A stretch of 64,000 bases of DNA from an uncultured Jannaschia sp. (GCF_947494055.1 NZ_CANLTR010000001.1:248001-312000); one strand, 5' to 3'; positions 7,490 to 16,867 are shown, counted from the stretch's first letter. The notes: generated from the sequence alone by a model not told the origin. Made by a program: numbers and translations.

Positions 7490-7503
7490 TTAAAGGTTGT
7501 TAA
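7490..7503 (+). promoter_or_regulatory. AT-rich leader with paired TTAA half-sites upstream of the RTX gene
   Basis: The sequence from about 7468 to 7508 is strikingly AT-rich for this genome and probably contains the promoter of the RTX gene. TTAA at 7490-7493 and TTAA at 7500-7503 are 6 nt apart. The CtrA consensus in alphaproteobacteria is TTAA-N7-TTAA, so this is one base off and only suggestive. Confidence 0.3.
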
Positions 7504-7561
7504 AACTTCCAGCGTCGTCTGCTGACGGTGCCCGCAAGATTGTATGTTTGAGGACATTTCC

Positions 7562-9619
7562 ATGCCCATTGCCCGCGTATCCGGTTCAACGATTACGGAA
7601 CCCGATTCATCTTATTCCAACCTGACCTTCCTGATTTCTTTGGACCAGGTCGCGACCGAGACGATACGGGTGCCCTGGCAAGTCGTCGACGGTAGCGCGA
7701 CCGGTGCGGTGGACACGTATTCCGGCGGCAGTTACTCCTCCGGCACGGCCTACATCTATGCCGGCCGTTCGCAGGCAGAGGTCAACGTCCGTGTCTTGGG
7801 CGACCTCGAGGCGGAGGCGGACGAGTCCGTCGTCATGGAGATCTTCAAGCCGATCAACGCGGACCTCGAGAACGGCGTGATTTCGGAGCAGGCCGTCGGC
7901 TGGATCAACGACGACGACGGCACCCTTCGGCCCACCTCGCTCTTCGTAAGCAGCCCGCGCGTCATGGAAGGCGGGCGCGCGGTCTTTGACCTGAAGCTGT
8001 CACGTCCTGCAACCGAGACGATCACGATCCCCTTCTCGCTCGACGGAACCGCAGAGGCCGGTTCGGATTACCGGGACATTTTCGGACGCGTCAAATTCCT
8101 TGCAGGCCAGGACGAGGCCTCCATCGTCGTGAACGTCAAGAACGACCGCGTGGCCGAGTCGCTCGAGCATATCGACCTGAAGCTCGACCTGCCGAACTCC
8201 ATCGCGGAAATGACCGGGGGCCAGATCACCATCATCGACGAGGACGATCGTCTCGACGAGCCCTTCGTCCTGATCGCCGGAACTTCTATCGAGGAAAGCG
8301 ATTCGTCCTATCGGAACATGACCTTCACGGTCATGCTGACGGAACCCAGCTCCGAGACGGTGACCGTCCCGTGGAGCATGTCTCCCGCGCTCGCCGAGGG
8401 GACGTCGGATCGCTATTCCGGCGGCTCCTACGATGCCGGAACGCTCTATTTCAGCCCCGGGGAGATGATCGAGCGGATTAACGTCCGGGTCACCGGAGAC
8501 ACGGAGGCCGAAACCGACGAGAGTGTGGTCGTAAAGATCGGCACGCCGAACAACGCGCAGCTTCCGGGCGGGGTGAACTTCGTCGAAGCGACCGGCTGGA
8601 TCCTCGACGAGGACGGCTCCACGAAGACGCTCGCGATGCAGGTGTCGAACCCGGAGGTCGAGGAGCTCGACTCAGAGAACGTGACGGCGAACTTCATGGT
8701 GGAGCTTTCGGCGCCGGCGCCGCGGGACCTGTCGATAAACTGGCGCACGGTTGCAGGTTCGGCCAAGGGCGGCCACGACTTCAAGGCCACGAACGGCACG
8801 TTGGAGATCGAGAAGGGCCAGAGCATCGGTTCCATCGGCGTCGAGGTGAAGGGCGACACGGCGACGGAGAGTTCCGAGACGTTCTCGCTGCAATTCTTCC
8901 TGCCGCCCGAAATCGCCGCGGCCCGCGGCGGGACGGCCACGATTCTCGACACCGATTTCGGCAAACCCGAGATCGTGTACGGCAACGACGGCGACAACAC
9001 GCTTCGGGGCAACGACTACATCCAGCGGTTTTTCGGCCGGGACGGGGACGACCGGCTGATCGGCAACGGGGGCGACGACAGGCTTTTGGGCGGCAGCGGT
9101 CGGGACGAGCTCGTCGGCGGGACCGGTGCGGACCTCCTCAAGGGTCAGGCCGGGAACGACGTGATGAAGGGTCAGGCCGGCGGCGACGTGATCCGCGGCG
9201 GCGGCGGCAAGGACAAGGCCTACGGCGGAGGCGGCAACGATCGTCTTTACGGCAACGGCGGCGACGACCGGCTCGAGGGTCAGGCCGGCAGCGACAACCT
9301 CGTCGGCAACAGTGGCGACGACCGCCTGATCGGCGGCGGCGGGAACGACATGCTGAAGGGCGGTCGCGGCCGGGACGTGTTGACCGGAGACCGCGGCAAG
9401 GACGTCTTCGTCTTTGACAAGGCGTCGGGCCGCGATGTCGTCACCGACTTCCAGAACGGCAAGGACACATTCGAGATCGAGAACGGTGCGACCCGCTTCC
9501 GCGACCTCGACATCTCGCGGGAGGATGGCGACGTCCATATCGAGTTCGCCAACACGACGATCGTGATCGAGGACACGCAGCTGCGCGAGATCGGCGCGAC
9601 CGACTTCTTCTTCACCTGA
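7562..9619 (+). CDS. Secreted Calx-beta / RTX calcium-binding repeat protein
   Basis: The 685-aa protein has four Calx-beta-like modules (about residues 1-115, 118-225, 228-350 and 350-465). A block of RTX nonapeptide repeats of the GGxGxDxLx type follows (about 470-620), then a C-terminal domain with GKDVFVFD and DVVTDFQNGKD as in serralysin-type secretion domains. It ends in FFFT. There is no N-terminal signal peptide, so type I secretion is expected. The ATG at 7562 has GAGGA 7 nt upstream; the ATG at 7544 has no such site. Modules 1 and 3 share DSSY.N(L/M)TF and YSGGSY, suggesting duplication of a two-module unit. No enzyme domain or type I exporter is present in the window. A role in surface attachment is only a guess. 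Confidence 0.9.
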   Translation: MPIARVSGSTITEPDSSYSNLTFLISLDQVATETIRVPWQVVDGSATGAVDTYSGGSYSSGTAYIYAGRSQAEVNVRVLGDLEAEADESVVMEIFKPINADLENGVISEQAVGWINDDDGTLRPTSLFVSSPRVMEGGRAVFDLKLSRPATETITIPFSLDGTAEAGSDYRDIFGRVKFLAGQDEASIVVNVKNDRVAESLEHIDLKLDLPNSIAEMTGGQITIIDEDDRLDEPFVLIAGTSIEESDSSYRNMTFTVMLTEPSSETVTVPWSMSPALAEGTSDRYSGGSYDAGTLYFSPGEMIERINVRVTGDTEAETDESVVVKIGTPNNAQLPGGVNFVEATGWILDEDGSTKTLAMQVSNPEVEELDSENVTANFMVELSAPAPRDLSINWRTVAGSAKGGHDFKATNGTLEIEKGQSIGSIGVEVKGDTATESSETFSLQFFLPPEIAAARGGTATILDTDFGKPEIVYGNDGDNTLRGNDYIQRFFGRDGDDRLIGNGGDDRLLGGSGRDELVGGTGADLLKGQAGNDVMKGQAGGDVIRGGGGKDKAYGGGGNDRLYGNGGDDRLEGQAGSDNLVGNSGDDRLIGGGGNDMLKGGRGRDVLTGDRGKDVFVFDKASGRDVVTDFQNGKDTFEIENGATRFRDLDISREDGDVHIEFANTTIVIEDTQLREIGATDFFFT

Positions 9620-9625
9620 AGACGC

Positions 9626-9653
9626 GGGCGAGCCGGACCCGTCCGGCTCGCCC
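9626..9653. terminator. Strong stem-loop between convergent genes
   Basis: GGGCGAGCCGGA pairs perfectly with TCCGGCTCGCCC around a 4-nt loop. It lies between the RTX gene and the convergent Lrp-family gene, so it probably ends both transcripts. It has no T tract. Confidence 0.65.
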
Positions 9654-9665
9654 CTCGGGTCACGC

Positions 9666-10157
9666 TCAGACCGGCAGCGCGGTCGTGTGGAACACGGTCT
9701 TGAGCGCGAAGGAGGATTGCAGCTTGGCCACGCCCGGCAGCCGCGCGAGATGGCGGCGATGGATGAGGGCGAAATCCTCCGAGTCGCGCGCGGCGACCTT
9801 CAGCAGATAATCGTAGGCGCCGGTCATCAGGTGGCATTCGAGCACGTCGGGAATGCGCGCCACCGCCGCCTCGAACGCGTCGAGCACCTCGTCGGCCTGC
9901 GTTGCGAGGCTGATCTCCACGAAGACGGTGGTCGGCCGCCCGACCGCGCGCGGATTGAGCAGCGCGACCGTCCGCTCGACGATCCCGCACGCCTCCAGGC
10001 GTTGCAGGCGGCGGTGACAGGCCGAGGGGCTCAGGTTGAGCCGTTCCGAGAGTTGCCCGGCGGTCAGTCGCGCGTCCTGCTGCACGAGGCGAAGAAGCGC
10101 CGCGTCCGTCGCGTCGTAGCCTTGTGCGAGATTTTTGCCTGCCTCGCCCGCTACCAT
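9666..10157 (-). CDS. Lrp/AsnC family transcriptional regulator, likely regulator of ald
   Basis: This 163-aa protein has an N-terminal winged helix-turn-helix (DAALLRLVQQDARLTAGQLSERLNLSPSACHRR, read in segments) and a C-terminal RAM effector-binding domain ending near TVFHTTALPV. I use the ATG at 10157; the upstream in-frame TTG at 10166 is less likely. It is divergently transcribed from alanine dehydrogenase with a 104-bp shared control region. This matches the AldR arrangement, in which an Lrp-type protein senses alanine and controls ald. That role is inferred from context. Confidence 0.85.
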   Translation of the reverse strand: MVAGEAGKNLAQGYDATDAALLRLVQQDARLTAGQLSERLNLSPSACHRRLQRLEACGIVERTVALLNPRAVGRPTTVFVEISLATQADEVLDAFEAAVARIPDVLECHLMTGAYDYLLKVAARDSEDFALIHRRHLARLPGVAKLQSSFALKTVFHTTALPV

Positions 10158-10189
10158 GCGCGACAATCCTGCGTAACTCCGATCCTTGT

Positions 10190-10241
10190 GCGGGAAGATA
10201 ACGAGATAATCCCGCGCCGTCGCGGATAAACTTCCCGCGAC
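10190..10241. promoter_or_regulatory. Candidate operators in the regulator/ald intergenic region
   Basis: Two inverted repeats lie in the divergent intergenic region: GCGGGA (10190-10195) with TCCCGC (10210-10215), and GTCGCGG (10219-10225) with CCGCGAC (10235-10241). They are plausible binding sites for the Lrp-type regulator, controlling both genes. The assignment is inferred from symmetry and position. Confidence 0.4.
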
Positions 10242-10261
10242 CAGCCAAAGGGGGATCAGGC

Positions 10262-11377
10262 ATGCTCATCGGGTGCCCGAAAGAAATCAAGCCGCAGGAA
10301 TTCCGTGTCGGGATGACGCCGTCCGCCGCGCTCGAGGCGATCGCGCACGGCCATTCCGTCGTCGTCGAGACGAAGGCCGGCGCAGGTTCCGGCTTCGAGG
10401 ACGGCCAGTACGAGGCCGTCGGCGCGAAAATCGTCGATACCGCGGAGGAGGTCTTCGCGACCGCCGACATGATCGTGAAGGTGAAGGAGCCGCAGGCCGT
10501 CGAGCGGGCCCGGCTGCGCGAGGGCCAGCTCCTCTTCACCTACCTCCACCTTGCCCCCGACCCGGATCAGACACGCGACCTGATCGCGTCCGGCGCGACC
10601 TGCATTGCCTACGAGACGGTCACCGACCGGAATGGCGGCCTGCCCCTGCTCGCGCCGATGTCGGAGGTCGCGGGCCGGCTGGCGCCGCAGGTCGGGGCCT
10701 GGACGTTGCAGAAGGCCAATGGCGGTCGCGGCGTCCTGCTCGGCGGCGTGCCGGGCGTCGGGCCGGCGCAGGTCGTGGTGATCGGCGGCGGCGTGGTCGG
10801 CACGCATGCGGCGCGGATCGCCGCCGGGATGGGTGCGGACGTGACCGTGCTCGACCGCTCCCTGCCCCGCCTGCGCTATCTCGACGACGCGTTCGGTTCG
10901 GTCTTCAAGACGCGCTACGCCAGCGCCGGCAACACCGCCGAGATGGTGATGGCCGCCGACATGGTGATCGGCGCGGTCCTGATCCCCGGCGCGGCGGCGC
11001 CGAAACTGGTGAAGCGCGCCGACCTCAAGCACATGAAGACAGGCGCGGCGATCGTCGACGTGGCGATCGACCAGGGCGGCTGTTTCGAGACGTCGCATGC
11101 AACCACGCACGAGGACCCGATCTACGAGATCGACGGCGTGATGCATTACTGCGTGGCGAACATGCCGGGCGCGGTGGCGCGGACCTCGACGCTTGCGCTG
11201 GGCAACGCGACGCTGCCATTCCTGCTGGCCTTGGCCGACAAGGGCTGGAAACGCGCCTGTGCCGAGGATCCGCATCTGCGCGCCGGGCTCAACGTCCATG
11301 CCGGTCAGCTGACCTACGGCGCCGTGGGCGAGGCGCTCGGCCTCGACCATGTCGAGGCGGAGAAGCTGGTCGCCTGA
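10262..11377 (+). CDS. ald: Alanine dehydrogenase
   Basis: The enzyme reversibly deaminates L-alanine to pyruvate and ammonia with NAD. The 371-aa protein starts MLIGCPKEIKPQEFRVGMTP, carries the NAD-binding motif VVIGGGVVGTHAARIA, and has family signatures HLAPDPDQTRDL, DQGGCFETS and NMPGAVARTST. Length is standard. A strong ribosome binding site (AAAGGGGG) precedes the ATG. The divergent Lrp-type regulator and inverted repeats upstream suggest alanine-responsive control. Confidence 0.96.
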   Translation: MLIGCPKEIKPQEFRVGMTPSAALEAIAHGHSVVVETKAGAGSGFEDGQYEAVGAKIVDTAEEVFATADMIVKVKEPQAVERARLREGQLLFTYLHLAPDPDQTRDLIASGATCIAYETVTDRNGGLPLLAPMSEVAGRLAPQVGAWTLQKANGGRGVLLGGVPGVGPAQVVVIGGGVVGTHAARIAAGMGADVTVLDRSLPRLRYLDDAFGSVFKTRYASAGNTAEMVMAADMVIGAVLIPGAAAPKLVKRADLKHMKTGAAIVDVAIDQGGCFETSHATTHEDPIYEIDGVMHYCVANMPGAVARTSTLALGNATLPFLLALADKGWKRACAEDPHLRAGLNVHAGQLTYGAVGEALGLDHVEAEKLVA

Positions 11378-11437
11378 CCGGACAGCTTACCGAGGAAACC
11401 GCAGGAGCCCACGGGGGCCCCTTTTCACGTGCGCCGC

Positions 11438-11854
11438 TCAGATCGGGTCGGCGGGGTCGCGTGGGGCGGCCGACCGGGCGGCGAGCTGATCGCGGATGTC
11501 GATCAGCACGTCGAGCTCGGACGGCGCGGTGTGCACCTCCGGGGCGACGTCGTCGGGACGCTCGGCTACCGAGCGCAGCCGGTTCACGGCCTTCACCAGC
11601 AGGAACACGACGAAGGCGACGATCAGGAAGTTGATCACCGAGGTGATGAAATTCCCGTACATGAACTGCGCCTCGCCCACGCCGAAGCTCAGCCCGCTGA
11701 AGTCCAGGCCCCCGACGAAGAGCCCGATCAGCGGGTTGATCAAATCCTCGACCATGGAAGTCACGATGGCGGTGAAGGCCGCCCCGATGATGATCCCGAC
11801 GGCGAGGTCCATCACGTTGCCCTTGGCAATGAAATCCTTGAATTCCTGTATCAC
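11438..11854 (-). CDS. mscL: Large-conductance mechanosensitive channel MscL
   Basis: MscL is an inner-membrane pentameric channel that opens under high membrane tension to release solutes during osmotic downshock. The 138-aa protein starts [20 protein letters not shown] with the conserved amphipathic helix and glycine-rich first transmembrane helix. A second helix follows ([22 protein letters not shown]) and then a charged cytoplasmic tail. It is monocistronic, convergent with ald and downstream of the pnp terminator. Confidence 0.96.
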   Translation of the reverse strand: MIQEFKDFIAKGNVMDLAVGIIIGAAFTAIVTSMVEDLINPLIGLFVGGLDFSGLSFGVGEAQFMYGNFITSVINFLIVAFVVFLLVKAVNRLRSVAERPDDVAPEVHTAPSELDVLIDIRDQLAARSAAPRDPADPI

Positions 11855-12017
11855 GATGGTCCCTCGTCAGTTTGCGCGCGGCGCGCCTTTCTGCGCCTGG
11901 GGCAGAGCTTTCGCCCGCGCCCGGACGTTGTCACCACATTTCCGCGCCCGCATCGAAAGCGGCGGATTGCCGTGGGGCGGGGGCAACGCCGGAATGAAGC
12001 GCCGATCCCCGAACGCA

Positions 12018-12047
12018 GAGGGCCCCGGCATCGCTGCCGGGGCCCTC
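12018..12047 (-). terminator. Stem-loop terminator downstream of pnp
   Basis: A perfect 13-bp stem, GAGGGCCCCGGCA with TGCCGGGGCCCTC around a TCGC loop, begins 22 bp after the pnp stop codon. The trailing sequence is not T-rich, so it may act by stem strength or protect the transcript end. Confidence 0.7.
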
Positions 12048-12069
12048 GCATCTTCGCTCGGAGTTCGCC

Positions 12070-14202
12070 CTACTCGGCGTCTTCCTTCACGCTCTCCTCG
12101 CCGGTCTCCTGGTCGACCATCTTCATGGCCAGCCGGACCTTGCCGCGGTCGTCGAAGCCCAGGAGCTTGACCCAGACCTCCTGGCCTTCCTTGAGCACAT
12201 CGGAGGGGTGGTTCAGCCGCTTGTTCTCGATCTGGCTGACATGGACGAGCCCGTCGCGCTTGCCGAAGAAGTTCACGAAGGCGCCGAAATCGACGATCTT
12301 CACGACCTTGCCCTTGTAGACCTTGCCCTCCTCCGGCTCCGCCACGATCGAATAGATCATGTCGTAGGCCTTCTGGATGGCCTCGCCGTTGGCGGAGGCG
12401 ATCTTGATCACGCCGTCGTCGTTGATGTCGACCTTGGCGCCGGACGTCTCCACGATCTCGCGGATGACCTTACCGCCCGAACCGATCACTTCCCGGATCT
12501 TGTCCGTCGGGATCTGCATCGTCTCGATCCGCGGGGCATGGGCGGAGAATTCCGACCGGCCCTCGGCCAGCGCCTTCGACATCTCGCCCAGGATATGGAT
12601 ACGACCGGTCTTGGCCTGCGCCAGCGCCGTCTCCATGATCTCGGGCGTGATGCCCGCGACCTTGATGTCCATCTGCAGCGAGGTGATGCCGTCCTCGGTG
12701 CCCGCGACCTTGAAGTCCATGTCGCCGAGATGGTCTTCGTCGCCCAGGATGTCGGTCAGCACCGCGTAGTCACCGTCCGATTCGAGGACGAGGCCCATGG
12801 CCACGCCCGCGACCGGCGCCTTCAGCGGCACGCCCGCATCCATCATCGACAGCGAGGAGCCGCAGACGGTGGCCATCGAGGAGGAGCCGTTCGACTCGGT
12901 GATCTCGGAGACCAGACGGATCGTGTAGGGGAAGTCCGTCGCCGACGGCAGGACCGCCTGCAGCGCCCGCCAGGCGAGCTTGCCGTGACCGATCTCGCGC
13001 CGGCCCGGAGGCCCGAAGCGCCCGACTTCACCGACCGAATAGGGCGGGAAGTTGTAGTGCAGCAGGAAGTTCGATTTGAAGTTCCCGTGCAGCGCGTCGA
13101 TGAACTGCTCATCGTCGCCGGTGCCCAGCGTGGTCACCACGAGACCCTGGGTCTCGCCGCGCGTGAACAGCGCCGAGCCGTGGGTCCGGGGCAGCAGGCC
13201 GACTTCGGAGACGATGGGGCGCACGGTGTCGAGCGCACGGCCGTCGATCCGCTTGCCGTTCTTCACCACGTCGCCGCGCAGCACCGCGGATTCGAGCTTC
13301 TTGAGCGCGGTGCCGAGGTTCGGGTCCTCGAGCTGCGCCTCGGTGAGCTCGGCCTTGATGGCCTCCTTTGCCGCGGAGACGGCCGATGTCCGCTCCTGCT
13401 TGTCGGTGATGGCGTAGGCGTCGCGCATGCGCTGCTCGCCCGCGGATTTCACCGCGTCGTAGAGCGCTGAATAGTCCGGCGCCTGGAAGTCGAACGGCTC
13501 CTTCGCGGCGTCCTCGGCCAGCGACACGATCAGGTCGATCACCGGCTGCATCTGCTCGTGGCCGAACTTCACGGCCCCCAGCATCTCCGCCTCGGAGAGC
13601 TCGTAGGCCTCCGACTCGACCATCATCACGGCGTCCTTCGTGCCCGCGACGACGAGATCGAGACGCTGCTCGGGATCGTTCTTCAGGCCCTGCATGTCGT
13701 CGACGGACGGGTTCAAAACGTATTCACCGTCGACGAAGCCCACCCGGGCGCCGGCGATCGGACCCATGAACGGCGCGCCGGAGATCGTCAGCGCGGCGGA
13801 GGCGGCGATCATCGCAACGACGTCGGGGTCGTTCTCGAGGTCGTGGCTCAGCACGGTGCAGATGACGAGGACCTCGTTCTTGAAGCCCTCGACGAAGAGC
13901 GGCCGGATCGGCCGGTCGATCAGGCGCGAGGTCAGCGTCTCCTTCTCGGTCGGCCGGGCCTCCCGCTTGAAGAAGCCGCCGGGGATCTTGCCCGCGGCGT
14001 AGTATTTCTCGTTGTAATGGACCGTCAGGGGAAAGAAGTCCTGCCCCGGCTTCGGCGCCTTGGCATAGGTGACGGCGGCCATGACGGAGGTCTCGCCGTA
14101 GGTGGCGACGACGCAGCCGTCGGCCTGACGCGCGATCTTGCCCGTCTCCAGAGTGAGGGTGTCGTGACCCCACTCCATCTCTTTCTTCACGATGTTGAAC
14201 AT
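12070..14202 (-). CDS. pnp: Polyribonucleotide nucleotidyltransferase (PNPase)
   Basis: PNPase is the phosphorolytic 3'-to-5' exoribonuclease of the RNA degradosome and also adds tails to RNA. The 710-aa protein starts [12 protein letters not shown] and has two RNase PH-like domains. [14 protein letters not shown] and the active-site region [13 protein letters not shown] are intact. A KH domain ([16 protein letters not shown]) and an S1 domain ([13 protein letters not shown]) follow, then an acidic tail. The ATG at 14202 gives the family length and has AGGA upstream. It follows rpsO in orientation, as in most bacteria, but two HdeA-like loci are interposed. Confidence 0.97.
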   Translation of the reverse strand: MFNIVKKEMEWGHDTLTLETGKIARQADGCVVATYGETSVMAAVTYAKAPKPGQDFFPLTVHYNEKYYAAGKIPGGFFKREARPTEKETLTSRLIDRPIRPLFVEGFKNEVLVICTVLSHDLENDPDVVAMIAASAALTISGAPFMGPIAGARVGFVDGEYVLNPSVDDMQGLKNDPEQRLDLVVAGTKDAVMMVESEAYELSEAEMLGAVKFGHEQMQPVIDLIVSLAEDAAKEPFDFQAPDYSALYDAVKSAGEQRMRDAYAITDKQERTSAVSAAKEAIKAELTEAQLEDPNLGTALKKLESAVLRGDVVKNGKRIDGRALDTVRPIVSEVGLLPRTHGSALFTRGETQGLVVTTLGTGDDEQFIDALHGNFKSNFLLHYNFPPYSVGEVGRFGPPGRREIGHGKLAWRALQAVLPSATDFPYTIRLVSEITESNGSSSMATVCGSSLSMMDAGVPLKAPVAGVAMGLVLESDGDYAVLTDILGDEDHLGDMDFKVAGTEDGITSLQMDIKVAGITPEIMETALAQAKTGRIHILGEMSKALAEGRSEFSAHAPRIETMQIPTDKIREVIGSGGKVIREIVETSGAKVDINDDGVIKIASANGEAIQKAYDMIYSIVAEPEEGKVYKGKVVKIVDFGAFVNFFGKRDGLVHVSQIENKRLNHPSDVLKEGQEVWVKLLGFDDRGKVRLAMKMVDQETGEESVKEDAE

Positions 14203-14369
14203 GTCGTATCCTGTCTGGAGGCTTACCCGGCCCTCCGGGTCCTCCGTGTGTATGGCGGCCCCATTGCCGCCGATCCCTGTCCTTCGCACGACGCCGGGAT
14301 CCAGTGCGTCACGTCTCAGATTTGGCGGCCATATCCTGTTTTCCACCCCGAGGTAAAGACATGCAGGGT

Positions 14370-14390
14370 CCGGTCCGTCCACGGGACCGG
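14370..14390 (-). other. Stem-loop between the HdeA-like gene and pnp
   Basis: CCGGTCC (14370-14376) pairs with GGACCGG (14384-14390) around a 7-nt loop in the 231-bp gap before pnp. It may end the HdeA-like transcript or be part of the pnp leader, where RNase III sites lie in other bacteria. No other structure was recognised in this gap. Confidence 0.35.
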
Positions 14391-14433
14391 TCGATGCCGG
14401 TCGCGCGGATGGTCGTGTCGGACCTCGCAGGCA

Positions 14434-15000
14434 TCAGTTCCCGGAACCGGACCGCGCCAGTTCCCGGGCCGACCGGACGGCCTCCGTCATCGTCGAGTTC
14501 GGGGTCGTGGTGCATTGGTCGAGCAGAGCGTTGACGACAGGGACCAGTTGCAGGTCTTCGTCGCCCCCCGTGCCGGTCGCTTGCGGCGTGCCGGTCGCGG
14601 AGGTCTCCGCGGTCGCGCCAGACCCACTGGAGGTTTCGGACGACGTGATGCCCGCGGAGGGGCTCGCGACGTCGGATGCGGTGGGTCCGTTCATGTCACT
14701 GAACTCGGTGCCAATGCCGTCTTCTGCACCCGTTGCCCTCACGCTTGCCGACCCGCCCGAGGCCGCGCCCGGACCGCCCGCATCGTTGCCCGCGAGACGT
14801 GGCAGCAGCGCGGCCGCCTGATCCGCCATGCCGAGTTCGAGAAACGTCGCGCAGGTCATGTCGCCGCTTTCGTTCGTGGCGGACAGACCGGAGGGCGAAT
14901 CGCCGGCTGACGGTGCCGTGCCGGATGTCTGCGCGCTGGCGACACCGAACATGAGGAGGCTCGCGGTGGCGGCTCCGACGAGGGCGCTGGAATATCGCAT
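14434..15000 (-). CDS. HdeA/HdeB-like small exported protein with low-complexity insert
   Basis: The 188-aa product has a clear signal peptide (cleavage near GVASAQ). An N-terminal segment MTCATFLELG and a C-terminal segment LLDQCTTTPNSTM follow, matching the two cysteine-containing ends of the HdeA/HdeB family of acid-stress periplasmic chaperones. Between them lies about 80 residues of Ser/Gly/Thr/Ala-rich low-complexity sequence absent from classical HdeA (about 90 aa mature). I assign the family from the cysteine motifs only. It lies between rpsO and pnp, an unusual place. A decayed paralog is directly upstream. Confidence 0.7.
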   Translation of the reverse strand: MRYSSALVGAATASLLMFGVASAQTSGTAPSAGDSPSGLSATNESGDMTCATFLELGMADQAAALLPRLAGNDAGGPGAASGGSASVRATGAEDGIGTEFSDMNGPTASDVASPSAGITSSETSSGSGATAETSATGTPQATGTGGDEDLQLVPVVNALLDQCTTTPNSTMTEAVRSARELARSGSGN

Positions 15001-15129
15001 GACGGTCGGTTCCTTCTTCGGGGCAAGCTCGGTCGCCTATGCAGGCAGCCAACTCGCAAACCGAGCCCGGAAGGTTGCGGTTCCATGAGGTCGGAGGCCT
15101 CGCGATGCCTGTCTGCTCCGTTCGCGCGA

Positions 15130-15820
15130 TCAGTTCGACGATCGCGACGCGTTCTGCGCGGATCGGCCGACGCTCTGCATGGCCTCGTCCATCTTTGCCT
15201 CGGGATCGCCAGCGCAATATCCGAAGAGACCCGTCACCACCGCGACGAGACGCGTGTCGTTGGTCCTGCCCGGCGCGCCGGAGGACGACGTATCGCCGGA
15301 TGCCGACCCCGCGGAGCCGTCGATGTGCCGGTGGCACCTATCGCGGCGTCCGCACCCGACGTAGCCCTGTCTCATGCCGTCGTACCGGACGAGCTGTCCG
15401 AACCGGCCGAGGCGGGGTCGGTCGGCAGCCTGCCGCGCGGCGAACCGAACATGGAGGAACAGGAGCCGTCCGATGCGCGCGCGGTGTCCATACCGCTGCC
15501 CATCGAGCCCATGTCGGTGCTCGCGGTGGAGCCGGTGCCGCTGCCGGCGGACATCGTATCGCTTGACGAGGCGCTCGGGCTGTCCGGTGGAGTTCCGGCC
15601 CCACCGGGCTGCATGACCCATTGGAGGTGCCCGACAGACCGGACGACATGTCGACGGAAGGCGGAAAACCGGTCCCGTCAGGGGCGGACCCTTGCCAGTT
15701 CTGGAAAGACAGCCCCAATCGCGCCAGCGTACGGTTCTCGACCGACCGTTCCGGACGGGTCAGCTCGCAGCGGATACGGTTTCGGCATCTTCATAGTCGA
15801 AAACGTCGGGGCTTGAGACG
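15130..15820 (-). pseudogene. Decayed paralog of the HdeA-like gene (limits approximate)
   Basis: The last 40 or so codons read TRLVAVVTGLFGYCAGDPE and then KMDEAMQSVG, clearly similar to the C terminus of the neighbouring HdeA-like protein (LQLVPVVNALLDQCTTTP). Upstream, Ser/Gly/Thr-rich coding-like sequence continues but jumps frame. One frame (15372-15614) ends in TGA at 15372, and another (15615-15718) reads LSFQNWQGSAPDGTGFPPSV. No start codon with a signal peptide is in frame with the C-terminal part. I read this as a frameshifted, stop-containing copy. Sequencing error is an alternative but would need several errors. Confidence 0.5.
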
Positions 15821-15867
15821 TTCCCTGCTGCCGACCGAAAGATTGCAAAGGAATGGAAGTCCCTATG

Positions 15868-15892
15868 CAAAAGGGGGCCGATCGGCCCCCTC
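15868..15892 (-). terminator. Rho-independent terminator of rpsO
   Basis: On the minus strand the palindrome GGGGGCCGATCGGCCCCC (15873-15890) is followed directly by TTTTG. It lies about 30 bp after the rpsO stop codon, so most rpsO transcripts should end here rather than run into pnp. Confidence 0.85.
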
Positions 15893-15920
15893 CTCGTCCC
15901 GTATACAGACGTGACCCGGC

Positions 15921-16190
15921 TCAGCGGCGGATGCCGAGCCGCTTGATCAGATCCTGGTAGCGGGCCTCGTCGTTCCTGCGGGTGTAGTCCAGCAGCTTCC
16001 GGCGCTGCGCGACCATCATCAGGAGACCACGACGGGAGTGGTTGTCCTTCTTGTGGGTCTTGAAGTGCTCGGTCAGCGCGGTGATGCGGCTGGTCAGGAT
16101 CGCGACCTGGACCTCGGGGGAGCCGGTGTCGCCCTCCTTGGTCGCGAATTCCTTCATCAGGCGGTTCTTCTCTTCGACGGTGATCGACAT
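15921..16190 (-). CDS. rpsO: 30S ribosomal protein S15
   Basis: S15 binds 16S rRNA early in assembly of the small subunit. The 89-aa protein starts [15 protein letters not shown] and has the family core [28 protein letters not shown] and [12 protein letters not shown], ending KRLGIRR. The ATG at 16190 gives the standard length. It belongs to the minus-strand rbfA-truB-rpsO-pnp region, and a strong terminator follows it. Confidence 0.98.
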   Translation of the reverse strand: MSITVEEKNRLMKEFATKEGDTGSPEVQVAILTSRITALTEHFKTHKKDNHSRRGLLMMVAQRRKLLDYTRRNDEARYQDLIKRLGIRR

Positions 16191-16305
16191 CGGGGTCTCC
16201 TTCGGGTTCGAGGAATGGCGCAAGCCGGGATGTCGTCCAGCAAGGCCCTTGGAGTGAGGCGCGCCCATACGACAGGGGCGGCTCGAAGGGAAGCCCCGAT
16301 CTCGG

Positions 16306-16827
16306 CTAGTCCGGTGCAGCCGGCCAGGGGGCGGGCGCGACCCCGTAGCCGATATAGAGCGGATGCTTCGGATGGCCGTGCTTCGAAAGGCCGAACGTCT
16401 CGAGCGGCACGTCCGCCGCGCGCAGCAGCCGCTCCACCGCCGCGCCGCGCCCCAGATGCGCACCGTGCGCGCCCCAGGCGCAGACCACCCGGTCCGCCCA
16501 GAGCGCGGCCTCGCGGATCGCCGCGTCGTTCGCGGGTCCGCCCACCGGGTCCGGGCAGGCCCGCATGTCCTTCGGATCGGTAGCGCGGAAGGCGAAGATG
16601 TTGGTCACGCGGAACGCGCCGTAGCCCAGCGTCCGCGCGCGGCGCTCGCAGCGCTCCACCGTCGGATCGTTGGCGAGCTCGGTCGCGGTCGAGGGGTTCA
16701 GCATCACGAAGTTGATCTTCGCGCCGTCCGGGTCCCAGACGCGGACGAGATCGTAGCGGTGCCGCTCGTCGTCGGAATAAGTGGCGACGGAGGCGGCATC
16801 GCCCTTGGTGAACTCGCGCGTGATCAT
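16306..16827 (-). CDS. DUF1643 family protein
   Basis: This 173-aa cytoplasmic protein has the DUF1643 features [35 protein letters not shown] and a C-terminal [14 protein letters not shown]. The family function is not established. It sits between truB and rpsO in the same orientation, where it probably rides along with the RNA-processing operon. There are no membrane segments or signal peptide. The ATG at 16827 is the only good start. Confidence 0.85.
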   Translation of the reverse strand: MITREFTKGDAASVATYSDDERHRYDLVRVWDPDGAKINFVMLNPSTATELANDPTVERCERRARTLGYGAFRVTNIFAFRATDPKDMRACPDPVGGPANDAAIREAALWADRVVCAWGAHGAHLGRGAAVERLLRAADVPLETFGLSKHGHPKHPLYIGYGVAPAPWPAAPD

Positions 16828-16867
16828 GGCTCGCGCGGGATGCCACCAGAGGCGTCGGCGGGCAAGC

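Noticed and set aside
7490-7503. Firm CtrA binding site
   Set aside because: The half-site spacing is 6 nt, not the consensus 7, so it is reported only as a weak regulatory candidate.
9000-9400. Short repeats resembling a CRISPR array
   Set aside because: The periodicity is 27 nt or multiples within the RTX coding region and matches the nonapeptide repeats GGxGxDxxx. There are no unique spacers.
15085-15816. A 243-aa plus-strand gene opposite the HdeA-like remnant
   Set aside because: Its composition is that of an antisense shadow of the Ser/Gly-rich minus-strand sequence, and it has no recognisable motif, while the minus strand shows clear HdeA-like C-terminal similarity.
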